Of a DNA stretch of 64,000 nucleotides, positions 1 to 8,709 are shown piece after piece. Made by a program: the position numbers and the translations under genes. Source of the stretch: Legionella feeleii (lineage in GTDB: Bacteria; Pseudomonadota; Gammaproteobacteria; Legionellales; Legionellaceae); the NCBI RefSeq assembly GCF_001467625.1, contig NZ_LNYB01000081.1:206846-270845 (forward strand), read 5' to 3'. The notes beneath the pieces were generated by a model. That model did not search any database. It saw only the letters and a list, made by a program, of their open reading frames with translations, and had not been told where the DNA came from. The number at the start of each line of letters is the position of its first letter. Positions within the stretch are counted from its first letter, which is position 1.

Positions 1-1
1 A

Positions 2-538
2 GCCATGATGGGCAAGCTGGATAATTTTTTCTATAGTGAAAATGAGCGTTTACAAATGCTGCAATTACCTTATCTAAAAAGTACCATAAGAATGGCAGTC
101 TTATTGCCAAAAACTACTCACTCGGTAAAGGAAATACAACAAACATTGACGCATGAAACATTTTCCCAGCTTCTTCAAAATGCAGCTAACCTCAAAGTTC
201 TTGTTAGTCTGCCGAAATTTAAACTGGCATCAACCTTTAACTCCTTAAAACAGCCTTTGCAACAAATGGGTGTTATCGATGCGTTCAGTGATAATGCCGA
301 CTTCTCCAACATGACAACGTCTGCGTTGGCAATTTCCGATATTATTCAAAAAGCCGTTATAGAAGTCGATGAAAAAGGTACTGTAGCGGCCGCTGCAACG
401 GCTGTAGTGATGTTTGGGAGTGCGGTACAGCAACCGATGCAATTTAATGCAGACCATCCCTTTTTATTTATTCTCTATGACACTCAATCCGGAGTTATTC
501 TCTTTATAGGGCAAGTTTTCAATCCACAAAAGGAATGA
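2..538 (+). CDS. Serpin family protease inhibitor, C-terminal part (5' end outside window)
   Basis: The reading frame is open to the left edge, so only about 178 C-terminal residues are visible; a whole serpin has about 370-400. Seen: a hinge with E-K-G-T followed by a run of small residues (A-A-A-A-T-A), the pattern of inhibitory serpins, then a short exposed loop and the serpin signature around F-N-A-D-H-P-F-L-F, ending in a beta strand before F-N-P. If loop length follows antitrypsin, P1 falls at or near the Ser of F-G-S-A, which would suit an elastase- or chymotrypsin-like target, but this position is uncertain. Bacterial serpins are uncommon; one in a Legionella-like genome may act on host or amoebal proteases (inference). 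No secretion signal can be judged because the N-terminus is missing. Confidence 0.9.
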   Translation, partial: AMMGKLDNFFYSENERLQMLQLPYLKSTIRMAVLLPKTTHSVKEIQQTLTHETFSQLLQNAANLKVLVSLPKFKLASTFNSLKQPLQQMGVIDAFSDNADFSNMTTSALAISDIIQKAVIEVDEKGTVAAAATAVVMFGSAVQQPMQFNADHPFLFILYDTQSGVILFIGQVFNPQKE

Positions 539-573
539 GCAACCAGCAAGTTACAGAACCTGGATCCGTTCAT

Positions 574-717
574 TCATAACCAAAAAATACAAACATAGGC
601 ATAAAGAAGACTCATACCAATCACAGGAATGACAAGAAAGCCCAAAAAGACATGAATCTGGGTTCTATTCTCTGCAGAGGCTTGATAAAATTTTTTTAGC
701 TTCTTAAAAACTGACAT
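574..717 (-). CDS. 47-residue single-span membrane protein, NapE/TorE-like
   Basis: A 47-codon frame begins with ATG preceded by a strong GAGGAG ribosome-binding site five bases upstream. The product has a basic N-terminus (K-K-L-K-K), a short polar stretch (A-E-N-R-T) and one hydrophobic span ending in F-W-L. This layout resembles the small NapE/TorE proteins of periplasmic reductase systems, whose biochemical role is poorly defined. No nap or tor genes are nearby, so the assignment rests on size and layout only. It lies alone between the serpin and the AI-2E family exporter genes, transcribed with the latter but downstream of it by about 76 bases, so it could be the last cistron of that unit. 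Confidence 0.5.
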   Translation of the reverse strand: MSVFKKLKKFYQASAENRTQIHVFLGFLVIPVIGMSLLYAYVCIFWL

Positions 718-793
718 CAGTAAGCTCCTCGAATGAAGCCGTTTCTATCAGTATAAACCAAATAGAATTATTAGAAAGAAAGCCAGCCAACCG

Positions 794-1867
794 CTATAAG
801 GTTTCGTAGGCCTTGTGTATTTGCCCATCCTGCGACAACATAATGGCCAAAGGCCGGGTTGCCTCAAAATGAGCAAAAATAATCATCATCATGACGGTAA
901 TAGGCACTGAAAGAAACATGCCTAAAACACCCCAGACAGCCCCCCATAACGCCAAGGCAAATAAAATCACCAGGGCACTTAAATTTAACGATTTTCCTAA
1001 AAAGCGTGGTTCAACAAGATTACCAACAATAAATTGTATTGCGACAAGGCCTGAAGTAATGATTATAAAAGGCAGCCAACTTTGAAATTGAATTAGCGCC
1101 AATAAAGCAGGAAAAGCTGTCGCCAGGATAGCACCAATATTGGGAATAAAATTTAGGAAAAAAATCAGTAAGGCCCAGAATTCTGCAAAATCCAAACCGA
1201 CGCATTTCATGATAATCCAACTCGTCGTTGCCGTAAGTAAACTCAACAGGGTTTTTAAACCCAAATAGGTTTGGGTATCCTTTACAATGTGGCTAATGAT
1301 GTTATTGACCAATTGGCGATGGCCAGCCTGAGGAAAAAGAGCGTCCAGCTTTTGAGTGAAAAAATGTTGTTCTACAAATAAAAATATGACATAGAGAGCA
1401 ATTAAAACGGCAGAGCCTGTGATAGAGGTAAAAACACCGTAAATGTTGACTAAAATACCTTGCAAACTAAGTCCACGAATAAAACCATCCACATTTGCCA
1501 GGGTTTTAATATGAAAACGCTCGTCCACCTTATTAAAAATATTGGTCAAATTCTCCTGATAACGAGAGGAAGCAGCAATCACGTCATTGACATTATTACC
1601 AATAATATCAATGAGAATCTTCACCAGAAGTGCTACTACCAATAACGCCAGTACCATACTAAGCCAATTAGGTAAGCGGGGACCAACAAAAGGTGTCCGC
1701 TGCACAGCGTTATGGATTGTGTTTAACAGATGCCAGATAAAGACTGCAATAACGATAGGAATTAATAAACTGCGACCAGCAATAAGCAAATAGCCGATGA
1801 TCCATACTAAAATCAAACTGGCTGCAAATGTAACGGTACGAACCCTTGTTCCAGCATTTATAGTCAT
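794..1867 (-). CDS. AI-2E family transporter (PerM/TqsA-like membrane protein)
   Basis: About 357 residues with the family layout: two N-terminal hydrophobic segments, a long soluble helical stretch around residues 70-130 (containing N-V-N-D-V), then five to six C-terminal membrane segments with the conserved F-L-N-F-I-P-N-I-G and G-N-L-V-E-P-R-F-L-G-K-S-L-N-L motifs. The family exports or gates small solutes, including autoinducer-2 in E. coli TqsA and sodium in some members; the substrate cannot be read from sequence. The frame can start at a TTG at 1876, but the ATG at 1867 is chosen. It is divergent from recG with only about 60 bases between them, so the two share a promoter region. Confidence 0.88.
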   Translation of the reverse strand: MTINAGTRVRTVTFAASLILVWIIGYLLIAGRSLLIPIVIAVFIWHLLNTIHNAVQRTPFVGPRLPNWLSMVLALLVVALLVKILIDIIGNNVNDVIAASSRYQENLTNIFNKVDERFHIKTLANVDGFIRGLSLQGILVNIYGVFTSITGSAVLIALYVIFLFVEQHFFTQKLDALFPQAGHRQLVNNIISHIVKDTQTYLGLKTLLSLLTATTSWIIMKCVGLDFAEFWALLIFFLNFIPNIGAILATAFPALLALIQFQSWLPFIIITSGLVAIQFIVGNLVEPRFLGKSLNLSALVILFALALWGAVWGVLGMFLSVPITVMMMIIFAHFEATRPLAIMLSQDGQIHKAYETL

Positions 1868-1926
1868 AACGGTCAACAGTAACTTATTTTCTGCTATTAT
1901 GAGTTTTTTTTCTTACAAATCATACT

Positions 1927-3999
1927 GTGTTACATCAATCTTGTGAAATTTTAGCAGGGGTAGGCCCCACATTGAGTGCCAAACTTAGCAAATGTGGTAT
2001 AACCACAGTGGCTGATCTGCTCTTTCATCTACCTTATCGCTACCAAGATAGAACTCGCATTACAGCCATTCGTGACTTGCGCGCCAATGACTGGGCTGTG
2101 ATTGTGGGCAGAGTCTGCAAAACAGAGGTGAAATATGGCAAGCGCATGATGCTTTATTGCCATGTGGAAGATAAAACCGGTATTTTGCAGTTGCGCTTTT
2201 TTCACTTTAATAAACAACAAATCAAAGCATTGCAGGAATGTACTCTGATACGCGCCTTTGGGGAAGTTCGCGAATTTGCTAATAAATTTGAAATGATTCA
2301 CCCGGAATACCAATTATTAGCGAATGAAGAAGATTGTATAGTGGATGAAACCTTGACACCGATTTATCCTTCTACACAAGGGTTAACACAAAGCCGCCTG
2401 CGACAACTGGTCAAAATAGCCCTGCAAACCTGCCAAGAAACCATCGACGAATTGGAATGGATGACAGCAGAGCAGCTAAAACAACAGCAGTTTTACTCTC
2501 TCGCACAGGCCCTCACAACCTTGCATAATCCGCCCCCCGACATTTCCTTACAAACCTTAGAAGAAGGCACACACCCGGCTTTGCAGCGGTTGGTATTTGA
2601 TGAGTTATTGGGGCAGCGGCTGGCCATGCAATTTGCCAGGCAGCATAGAAGCCAGTTATCAGCACCACTTATTTCCCAAAATCAGGAATTACAGGCACGC
2701 TTTATTGAGCAGTTACCCTTTACATTAACAGCGGCACAACAACGCATCAGTGAAGAAATTGCGACAGATTTATCACAATCAAAACCCATGTTACGCCTGG
2801 TTCAAGGTGATGTGGGTTCTGGTAAAACGGTGGTAGCGGCACTGGCTGCTTTGCAAGCCATTGCGAATGGCTATCAAGTTGCGTTTATGGCACCAACAGA
2901 ATTGTTAAGCGAACAACACGCAGCCAATCTACAAACCTGGTTTAGTCCTCTTGGGATAGGCTGCCGTAGGCTCAGCGGTAACATGAAAACCAGTGAACGC
3001 AAGGAAACTTTGGCATTGCTGGCAACTAATGACTGCCAAATTCTTATAGGAACCCATGCCCTCTTTCAAGAGAATGTGCTCTTTGCCAAACTTGGCCTGG
3101 TGATTATTGACGAGCAACATCGCTTTGGAGTCGAGCAACGTTTATTATTACAACAAAAGGGACAGCAGGCCGCACTTAATCCTCATCAACTGCTAATGAC
3201 TGCTACCCCTATTCCAAGAACCTTGGCAATGACTCAATTTGCTCATCTTGATTTATCGATTATTGATGAATTACCCCCAGGGCGTACACCGATTAGCACC
3301 GCCGTATTAAGCCAGGAAAAACGTGAACCAGTTATCAGTCGCTTACAATCGGCCATTGCTGATGGCCGGCAGGCCTATTGGGTATGCACACTTATTGAAG
3401 AGTCGGAAAAATTACAGTGTATGGCAGCAACTGCCACTGCCGAAAACCTCCAGGCCCAATTACCCAACGTGCGTGTAGGTTTGGTTCATGGTCGAATGAA
3501 AAGCATCGAAAAAGAAGCCACTATGGCAGCATTTAAACAAGGAGAAATCGATTTATTAGTGGCAACTACCGTTATTGAAGTGGGGGTAGATGTACCTAAA
3601 GCCAGTTTAATGATTATTGAAAATGCAGAACGCCTGGGCCTCTCACAATTGCATCAATTACGCGGCCGAGTCGGTCGTGGTAGTACACAATCTCATTGCC
3701 TGCTCCTTTACCAGTCACCCCTTTCACAATTGGGTGCTGAACGTTTACGCATTATGCGGGCAACCTGCGATGGTTTTATCATTGCAGAAAAAGATCTGCA
3801 ATTACGTGGAGCTGGTGAAGTATTGGGTACTCGGCAAACAGGTTACCATCAATTTAAAGTGGCCAATCTACAGCGCGATCAACATTTTTTCCCGGTCGTG
3901 GCAAGCATGGCCAAACAGTTAGTGCTTGATAATCCTCAGCTGGCACGTGCAATTGCTCAGCGTTGGTTAGGTGATTTTGAACAATTTTTGCAAGGTTAA
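1927..3999 (+). CDS. recG: ATP-dependent DNA helicase RecG
   Basis: RecG drives regression of stalled replication forks and migrates Holliday junctions. The 690-residue length fits the family. Seen: N-terminal wedge/OB-fold region, Walker A G-D-V-G-S-G-K-T at residues 294-301, a D-E-Q-H box at 395-398, the T-A-T-P-I-P-R-T-L motif, V-I-E-V-G-V-D-V-P and the Q-L-R-G-R-V-G-R-G helicase motif VI, and the C-terminal L-R-G-A-G-E-V-L-G-T-R-Q-T-G element typical of RecG. The start is a GTG. A weak inverted repeat (AAACGC/GCGTTT, 3999-4017) just after the stop may end transcription. Confidence 0.97.
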   Translation: MLHQSCEILAGVGPTLSAKLSKCGITTVADLLFHLPYRYQDRTRITAIRDLRANDWAVIVGRVCKTEVKYGKRMMLYCHVEDKTGILQLRFFHFNKQQIKALQECTLIRAFGEVREFANKFEMIHPEYQLLANEEDCIVDETLTPIYPSTQGLTQSRLRQLVKIALQTCQETIDELEWMTAEQLKQQQFYSLAQALTTLHNPPPDISLQTLEEGTHPALQRLVFDELLGQRLAMQFARQHRSQLSAPLISQNQELQARFIEQLPFTLTAAQQRISEEIATDLSQSKPMLRLVQGDVGSGKTVVAALAALQAIANGYQVAFMAPTELLSEQHAANLQTWFSPLGIGCRRLSGNMKTSERKETLALLATNDCQILIGTHALFQENVLFAKLGLVIIDEQHRFGVEQRLLLQQKGQQAALNPHQLLMTATPIPRTLAMTQFAHLDLSIIDELPPGRTPISTAVLSQEKREPVISRLQSAIADGRQAYWVCTLIEESEKLQCMAATATAENLQAQLPNVRVGLVHGRMKSIEKEATMAAFKQGEIDLLVATTVIEVGVDVPKASLMIIENAERLGLSQLHQLRGRVGRGSTQSHCLLLYQSPLSQLGAERLRIMRATCDGFIIAEKDLQLRGAGEVLGTRQTGYHQFKVANLQRDQHFFPVVASMAKQLVLDNPQLARAIAQRWLGDFEQFLQG

Positions 4000-4552
4000 A
4001 ACGCCTGGAAAGCGTTTCCTCGCAACAATAAATTTTGTAAAAATAGTTAAAATATTCCAAGTCAAGACTGTTTTTTCATTTTTTCTTTAGCTAATATAGT
4101 CGGAATGGCTTCGCTGTTCCCTCAAGCCATACCTGTGGATAACTTATTCATTACTTCTAACACCATAACTCCCGTCATGTGCCCTTCTCTACCATCGATC
4201 TTTACCAGTACTGGCTTTTATTGTTTTTTGTTTAATTATTTAGCGCTTAGTTTATCCACAAAATCTGTGGATAATCCTGTGTACAGGATGGGAAAAAGCT
4301 TGAAAATAAAGCGCATCATTTACCTGCCTCAGAACTTACCAACTTGCTCCCGCTGACTAACAAGGCTTATGCAAAACGTCGAGGTCGAAGCAAAATTCGC
4401 TTTTAATGAAGGGGTTTAACCAAACTAACTAACTGAATTAAAATCAAATTTTAACGAATAGATCGGAGTTTTGCATAAGTCCTGAAATACTTGAGCTTGA
4501 CCCTTAGCAGGGAAAGGTTAAAATACTGGTCATTTTATTGTCAGGTCACCCC
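4000..4552. other. Gene-free region with a DnaA-box cluster
   Basis: About 550 bases without a convincing gene. Three perfect 9-mer DnaA boxes lie at 4134-4142 (TGTGGATAA), 4252-4260 (TTATCCACA) and 4266-4274 (TGTGGATAA); the last two face each other across five bases. The stretch between boxes is T-rich. Such clusters occur at chromosomal origins, at DnaA-titration sites (datA-like) and at DnaA-controlled promoters; the sequence alone does not say which. The right part holds the repeat described at 4365-4480. A weak 83-codon frame (4105-4356) overlaps the boxes and looks non-coding. Confidence 0.6.
4365..4480. repeat. Dispersed intergenic repeat with inverted ends
   Basis: A 12-base inverted repeat (CTTATGCAAAAC at 4366-4377 and its complement at 4468-4479) bounds roughly 115 bases. 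The internal stretch 4371-4411 matches the reverse complement of about 26255-26295 at 32 of 41 positions, so this is one copy of a dispersed element, possibly MITE- or REP-like. No coding potential is seen. Confidence 0.5.
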
Positions 4553-5599
4553 ATGTCGTCACAACGTAAAGCAGTCGCCTTGATTTCTGGTGGTTTAGAT
4601 TCCATGTTAGCCGTTAAAGTTGTTCAAGAACAAGGCATTCATGTTGAAGGAATCAATTTTTATACTGGTTTTTGCCATTCCGGACATACGTCAGCCATCC
4701 GTAATCGGAAAAATAGTGCAAAACCCCTTCGCAATGATGCTCTGTGGGTTGCAGAGCAACTCGGCATTAAATTACACATCATTGATATCGTTGAGCCTTA
4801 CAAAGATGTTCTATTGAATCCCAAACACGGTTATGGCAAAAATATTAATCCTTGCCTCGATTGCAAAATTTTCATGGTGCAACAAGCACACGAATGGATG
4901 GTAGAGAATCATTTTGACTTCATTATTACTGGTGAAGTCGTCGGCCAACGTCCAAAATCGCAACGAAAAGCCACCATGCCCCTTATTGCAGACGAATCAG
5001 GGGCAGAAGATCGTTTAGTGCGCCCTTTATGTGCTAAGTTATTGCCGCCAACTTTGCCAGAACGTGAGGGTTGGATTAATCGTGAAAAACTGTATGATTT
5101 TCAAGGCCGTAATCGAAAACCACAGTTAGGGTTGGCTGCAGCAATGGCCATTGAAGAATTCGCCCAGCCTGCTGGCGGTTGTTGTGTATTAACTGATGAA
5201 AATTACACCCGGCGCTTACGAGATATGTGGGAACACCGTGACAGTCGTAATTACGATATGGAAGATATTATTCTTTTAAAGGCAGGCAGGCATATCCGTC
5301 CCAAACCTCATTATAAAATGATCATTGCCCGCGACGAAGCCGAAAGTAATTTTTTAACCGGCTATCGCAAAGAATTCATTCATATGCAAGTACGCACACA
5401 TCGTGGTCCGATGATTTTGATTGAGGGGCAACCTACAGCGGATGACTTGTTTACTTGTGCTCGCATTGCTGGCCGCTTTTGCTCCGGACGTGATGAGCCG
5501 CAGATTGAAGTAGATTTACACCATCTGGATGGCCAAACTGAGATATTACAGGCTAAACCCATGCGCGCCGAAGAAATTCCCCAAGAATGGTATTTGTGA
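4553..5599 (+). CDS. PP-loop ATPase with C-terminal NFACT-R-like domain, predicted tRNA sulfur-modification enzyme
   Basis: The ATG at 4553 is preferred over an in-frame TTG at 4538. The 348-residue product opens with a PP-loop (S-G-G-L-D-S, residues 12-17), which activates a substrate as the adenylate in tRNA thiolases. It also carries a C-x-x-C (P-C-L-D-C-K) and later a C-C pair (G-G-C-C-V-L). Residues after about 230 contain L-L-K-A-G-R-H and a pattern resembling the NFACT-R (DUF814) RNA-binding domain. The next gene encodes the sulfur carrier TusA, 7 bases downstream, supporting a sulfur-transfer role on RNA. Proteins of this kind are often labelled as MnmA-like or tRNA methyltransferases by homology; substrate and position on tRNA are unknown. 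Confidence 0.75.
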   Translation: MSSQRKAVALISGGLDSMLAVKVVQEQGIHVEGINFYTGFCHSGHTSAIRNRKNSAKPLRNDALWVAEQLGIKLHIIDIVEPYKDVLLNPKHGYGKNINPCLDCKIFMVQQAHEWMVENHFDFIITGEVVGQRPKSQRKATMPLIADESGAEDRLVRPLCAKLLPPTLPEREGWINREKLYDFQGRNRKPQLGLAAAMAIEEFAQPAGGCCVLTDENYTRRLRDMWEHRDSRNYDMEDIILLKAGRHIRPKPHYKMIIARDEAESNFLTGYRKEFIHMQVRTHRGPMILIEGQPTADDLFTCARIAGRFCSGRDEPQIEVDLHHLDGQTEILQAKPMRAEEIPQEWYL

Positions 5600-5606
5600 G
5601 ATCGTT

Positions 5607-5843
5607 ATGCCCCATTTCGAACTAGATGCTCGTCGCTTGTTATGCCCTATGCCAGTCATAAAAGCACAAAACATGGCGAAAAAACTGAACCATGGTGATA
5701 CATTAACAATCATTGCAACCGATCCCGGCGCCCAACATGATCTGCCAAGCTGGTGCCGTATTAATGGCCACCAACTTATCGACTGCATACACAGGGATGA
5801 TGAAATCCATATTACTTTACAACTAGTGAAGGATGGCGAATGA
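5607..5843 (+). CDS. tusA: TusA-family sulfurtransferase (sulfur carrier)
   Basis: A 78-residue protein starting at the ATG at 5607. It has the TusA signature L-D-A-R-R-L-L-C-P-M-P-V-I-K-A: the Cys of C-P-x-P carries persulfide sulfur and passes it to partners. The ending with G-H-Q and I-T-L is normal for the fold. It sits 7 bases after the PP-loop gene and its stop overlaps the next start (ATGA), so the three are translationally linked. The pairing suggests TusA feeds sulfur to the PP-loop enzyme, though TusA proteins also serve other pathways. Confidence 0.9.
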   Translation: MPHFELDARRLLCPMPVIKAQNMAKKLNHGDTLTIIATDPGAQHDLPSWCRINGHQLIDCIHRDDEIHITLQLVKDGE

Positions 5844-6982
5844 TACAACAGGATCGTTACTGGCAGGCAAAAAAAGTCACGCTTATTGGCGCACTTACTA
5901 ACGCTGTATTAGGTGTTATTAAACTAATTGGTGGTTTTCTCTATCACTCACATGCCCTGGCCGCTGATGGTGTGCATTCTTTTGCTGATCTCATTACCGA
6001 TTTTATGGTGATCTTTGCTTCCAAATATGGCAGTCAAGATGCCGACGATTCCCACCCCTATGGCCATCAACGTATCGAAACGGCAGCTACCCTTATCCTG
6101 GCCTTGCTGCTTATCTTGGCAGGGATCGGTATTGCCTGGGATTCTTTGGATGAAATCATTCATGGTAATCATGATAAACCAGGTTGGATTGCACTTCCCA
6201 TTGCCTTGTTATCTATTGTCGCCAATGAAATTTTATTTCATTATACTCGGCATGTAGGAACCTCTATTCAATCAGCGCTGGTCCTTGCTAATGCCTGGCA
6301 TCACCGTTCTGATGCTGCCTCTTCCATCGTGGTTGCCCTGGGTTTAATAGGCTCTCTGGCTGGCTTTCTCTATCTTGACGCTATCGCGGCAATTATTGTT
6401 GGATGCATGATCGTTAAAATGGGCTGGAGTTATGGTTGGAACAGTGTCAAGGAATTAGTCGATACTGCCGTTGATCCCAAACTACTAACTCAAATAGAGC
6501 AAACTATTCAATCTGTGGATGGTGTAGAAAAAATTCATCAGTTACGCAGCCGTTTCATGGGTGGGGATATCTTGATTGACGTCCATATTTTGGTCACTCC
6601 ACATATTTCAGTATCGGAAGGTCATTATATTGCTCAACACGTCCATCGAACCCTGATTAAACAATTTATGCGGGTCAAAGATGTTATCGTTCATGTTGAT
6701 CCTGAAGATGATGAAATCACTTGTCCTTCCTTTAATCTGCCAAGCCGTAAAGTACTACAAAAAAAACTCTTGCGGGCCTGGCAGCTAGAGTATCCTGACT
6801 TGCAAGATTGGACGATCCATTATCTCGATGGCAAAATGACCATCGACTTGATCTGTAAGAATAACAGTACTCGATTAGAATCACTCAAAGGACGTATTAG
6901 TTCTGATCTGCAAGCTTATCAAGAAATCAAACAAGTACGTGTATTGAGTCAACAGGGAGTTATCACTCATGAAAAAGCCTAA
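5840..6982 (+). CDS. Cation diffusion facilitator transporter (FieF-like)
   Basis: A 380-residue inner-membrane metal/proton antiporter. Seen: six hydrophobic segments in residues 10-210; A-D-G-V-H-S-F-A-D-L in the second and H-H-R-S-D-A in the fifth, which form the transport-site D/H-D pair; H-P-Y-G-H after the second span; and a cytoplasmic C-terminal domain with H-V-D-P-E-D-D-E. The family exports divalent Zn, Fe, Mn or Cd. The C-terminal tail beyond about residue 290 is longer than in E. coli FieF and may be a second regulatory domain. It overlaps tusA by four bases and the next gene by 14. Confidence 0.9.
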   Translation: MIQQDRYWQAKKVTLIGALTNAVLGVIKLIGGFLYHSHALAADGVHSFADLITDFMVIFASKYGSQDADDSHPYGHQRIETAATLILALLLILAGIGIAWDSLDEIIHGNHDKPGWIALPIALLSIVANEILFHYTRHVGTSIQSALVLANAWHHRSDAASSIVVALGLIGSLAGFLYLDAIAAIIVGCMIVKMGWSYGWNSVKELVDTAVDPKLLTQIEQTIQSVDGVEKIHQLRSRFMGGDILIDVHILVTPHISVSEGHYIAQHVHRTLIKQFMRVKDVIVHVDPEDDEITCPSFNLPSRKVLQKKLLRAWQLEYPDLQDWTIHYLDGKMTIDLICKNNSTRLESLKGRISSDLQAYQEIKQVRVLSQQGVITHEKA

Positions 6983-7931
6983 TATTGTCTTCCTTGATAC
7001 CAAACCCCTAATTAATGATGGCTTAGGTTTAGATAATTTATATGAACTCGGTGAAGTGAGTCTTTATGATCAAACTTCAGCTGAACAAGTAGTTGAACGT
7101 GCAAGAGATGCGGACATTATTATTACTAATAAGATTAAATTAAATGATTCCCACTTTTCACAATTACCCAAGCTTCGTTATATTGGTGAAACAGCGACTG
7201 GAGTAGACAATATTGATATTGCCGCCGCAACAAAGCGGGGTATTGTCGTTACTAATATTCCTGATTACAGCACCAATAGCGTTGCCCAACATGTGATTGC
7301 CTTACTATTAACCCATACCAATCAGGTTGAAGCCCACAATCACTCCATCCAACAGGGCGATTGGCAAAAACAACCCTTTTTTGCCTATTGGCTCAATCCA
7401 ATTACCGAATTGGCGGGCATGACTTTAGGCTTGCTGGGTTACGGTAAAGTGGCGCAAAAAGTAGCTACTATCGCGCAGGTCCTGGGAATGAAAGTCATTG
7501 CTCATAAACCAAAACCATTTAGCGACAATCTGGTAACCTCGGTTTCCCTTAGCACCCTCCTGGAACAAAGCGATGTCTTAAGCCTACACTGCCCTCTAAC
7601 AGAGGCGACCCAACACATTATCAATCGCAATACCCTTCAGCAAATGAAAAAAACCAGTATCCTGATTAACACAGGACGTGGAGGATTAATCGACGAAGCG
7701 GCTTTAGCTGAATCCTTAAAACAAAAAGGCATTGCAGCGGCCTACCTTGATGTCCTGAGTCAGGAGCCGCCTGCATCGGACAATCCTTTACTCGGTATAA
7801 AAAACTGTATTATCACGCCTCATATTGCCTGGGCCAGTGTGGCGGCAAGAAAACGCTTGCTAAATATAGTTTGTGAAAATATTATTCACTTCCTTGATCA
7901 AAAACCTATTAACGTCGTTCAGCTTTCATAG
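6969..7931 (+). CDS. D-isomer specific 2-hydroxyacid dehydrogenase (hydroxypyruvate/glycerate dehydrogenase-like)
   Basis: A 320-residue NAD(P)-dependent enzyme. Seen: the Rossmann motif G-L-L-G-Y-G-K-V-A near residue 152, the substrate-binding N-T-G-R-G-G-L-I-D with its arginine, the catalytic-dyad Glu near Q-E-P-P, and the catalytic His in T-P-H-I-A-W-A. This set fits 2-ketoacid reductases such as HprA. Substrate cannot be fixed by motif. It overlaps the CDF gene by 14 bases, so it belongs to the same transcript. Confidence 0.88.
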   Translation: MKKPNIVFLDTKPLINDGLGLDNLYELGEVSLYDQTSAEQVVERARDADIIITNKIKLNDSHFSQLPKLRYIGETATGVDNIDIAAATKRGIVVTNIPDYSTNSVAQHVIALLLTHTNQVEAHNHSIQQGDWQKQPFFAYWLNPITELAGMTLGLLGYGKVAQKVATIAQVLGMKVIAHKPKPFSDNLVTSVSLSTLLEQSDVLSLHCPLTEATQHIINRNTLQQMKKTSILINTGRGGLIDEAALAESLKQKGIAAAYLDVLSQEPPASDNPLLGIKNCIITPHIAWASVAARKRLLNIVCENIIHFLDQKPINVVQLS

Positions 7932-7944
7932 AGGATAAAACATT

Positions 7945-8709
7945 ATGGCTGTGGCCACTTTAAAAATAATCTTTGCTTTAGCTATTTTTATAGTCATCTT
8001 ACTTGCAGGCTGGTACCCCTTTAAAAAGCGAAAACAAGGTAAAGATGAAGAACATCACGTTGATTTTCCAATTGGTGAAACTCTGGCAACAGGCGTTTTC
8101 CTTGGTGCAGGCCTCTTACATATGCTCCCTGAATCAAGCAGTTTGTTTCATGAGATGGGTTATCATTATCCCTTTGCTTACATTATCACGGGTGCAGTGT
8201 TCCTGATTTTTTTATGGTTTGAGCATTTAGGCAAAGAATTGTATCACCATCATGATGCAAGCCATCCGGCCTTCGCTATCATGGCTTGGGGCATGCTTTC
8301 CGTTCATTCCATCATGCTTGGCGCAGCTCTGGGGTTGAATGAAAGCAATTCCATGATCATCATGCTGTTTCTGGCAATCATCACCCATAAATGGGCTGAG
8401 AGTTTTGCAATCGCGGTTCAATTGACTAAAAGTTCACTAAGCAGAGCACAAAGTCTCGCATTTTTCATCAGCTTTAGTCTTATGACTCCTCTCGGTATTT
8501 TCTTTGGCTGGTATTTTGGCCATGGAGTAGAAACAAACTCCCTGTTTGATCCAATCCTGATTGCTGCCTCAGCGGGCACCTTTCTTTACCTCGGTACCCT
8601 GCATGGCCTGGAGCGTTGCGTTATGGTTGAGCGCTGCTGTAATCTGCGTGATTTCAGCTTTGTCATTATTGGCTTCTTATTGATGGCTTCGGTTGCTATT
8701 TATGTCTGA
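7945..8709 (+). CDS. ZIP family metal transporter
   Basis: A 254-residue membrane protein with about seven hydrophobic segments. Seen: G-A-G-L-L-H-M-L-P-E in the second span and H-K-W-A-E-S-F-A in the fifth, the conserved ZIP metal-path residues (H, E and H-K-x-x-E), plus histidine-rich loops (H-H-V-D and H-H-H-D-A-S-H). ZIP proteins import Zn or Fe into the cytoplasm. The gene lies two frames after a CDF exporter in the same operon, so one transcript would encode both metal import and export. It overlaps the Maf gene by eight bases. Confidence 0.9.
   Translation: MAVATLKIIFALAIFIVILLAGWYPFKKRKQGKDEEHHVDFPIGETLATGVFLGAGLLHMLPESSSLFHEMGYHYPFAYIITGAVFLIFLWFEHLGKELYHHHDASHPAFAIMAWGMLSVHSIMLGAALGLNESNSMIIMLFLAIITHKWAESFAIAVQLTKSSLSRAQSLAFFISFSLMTPLGIFFGWYFGHGVETNSLFDPILIAASAGTFLYLGTLHGLERCVMVERCCNLRDFSFVIIGFLLMASVAIYV

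Noticed and set aside
4105-4356. 83-codon plus-strand frame
   Set aside because: Overlaps the three DnaA boxes, has no ribosome-binding site and a composition unlike a protein.
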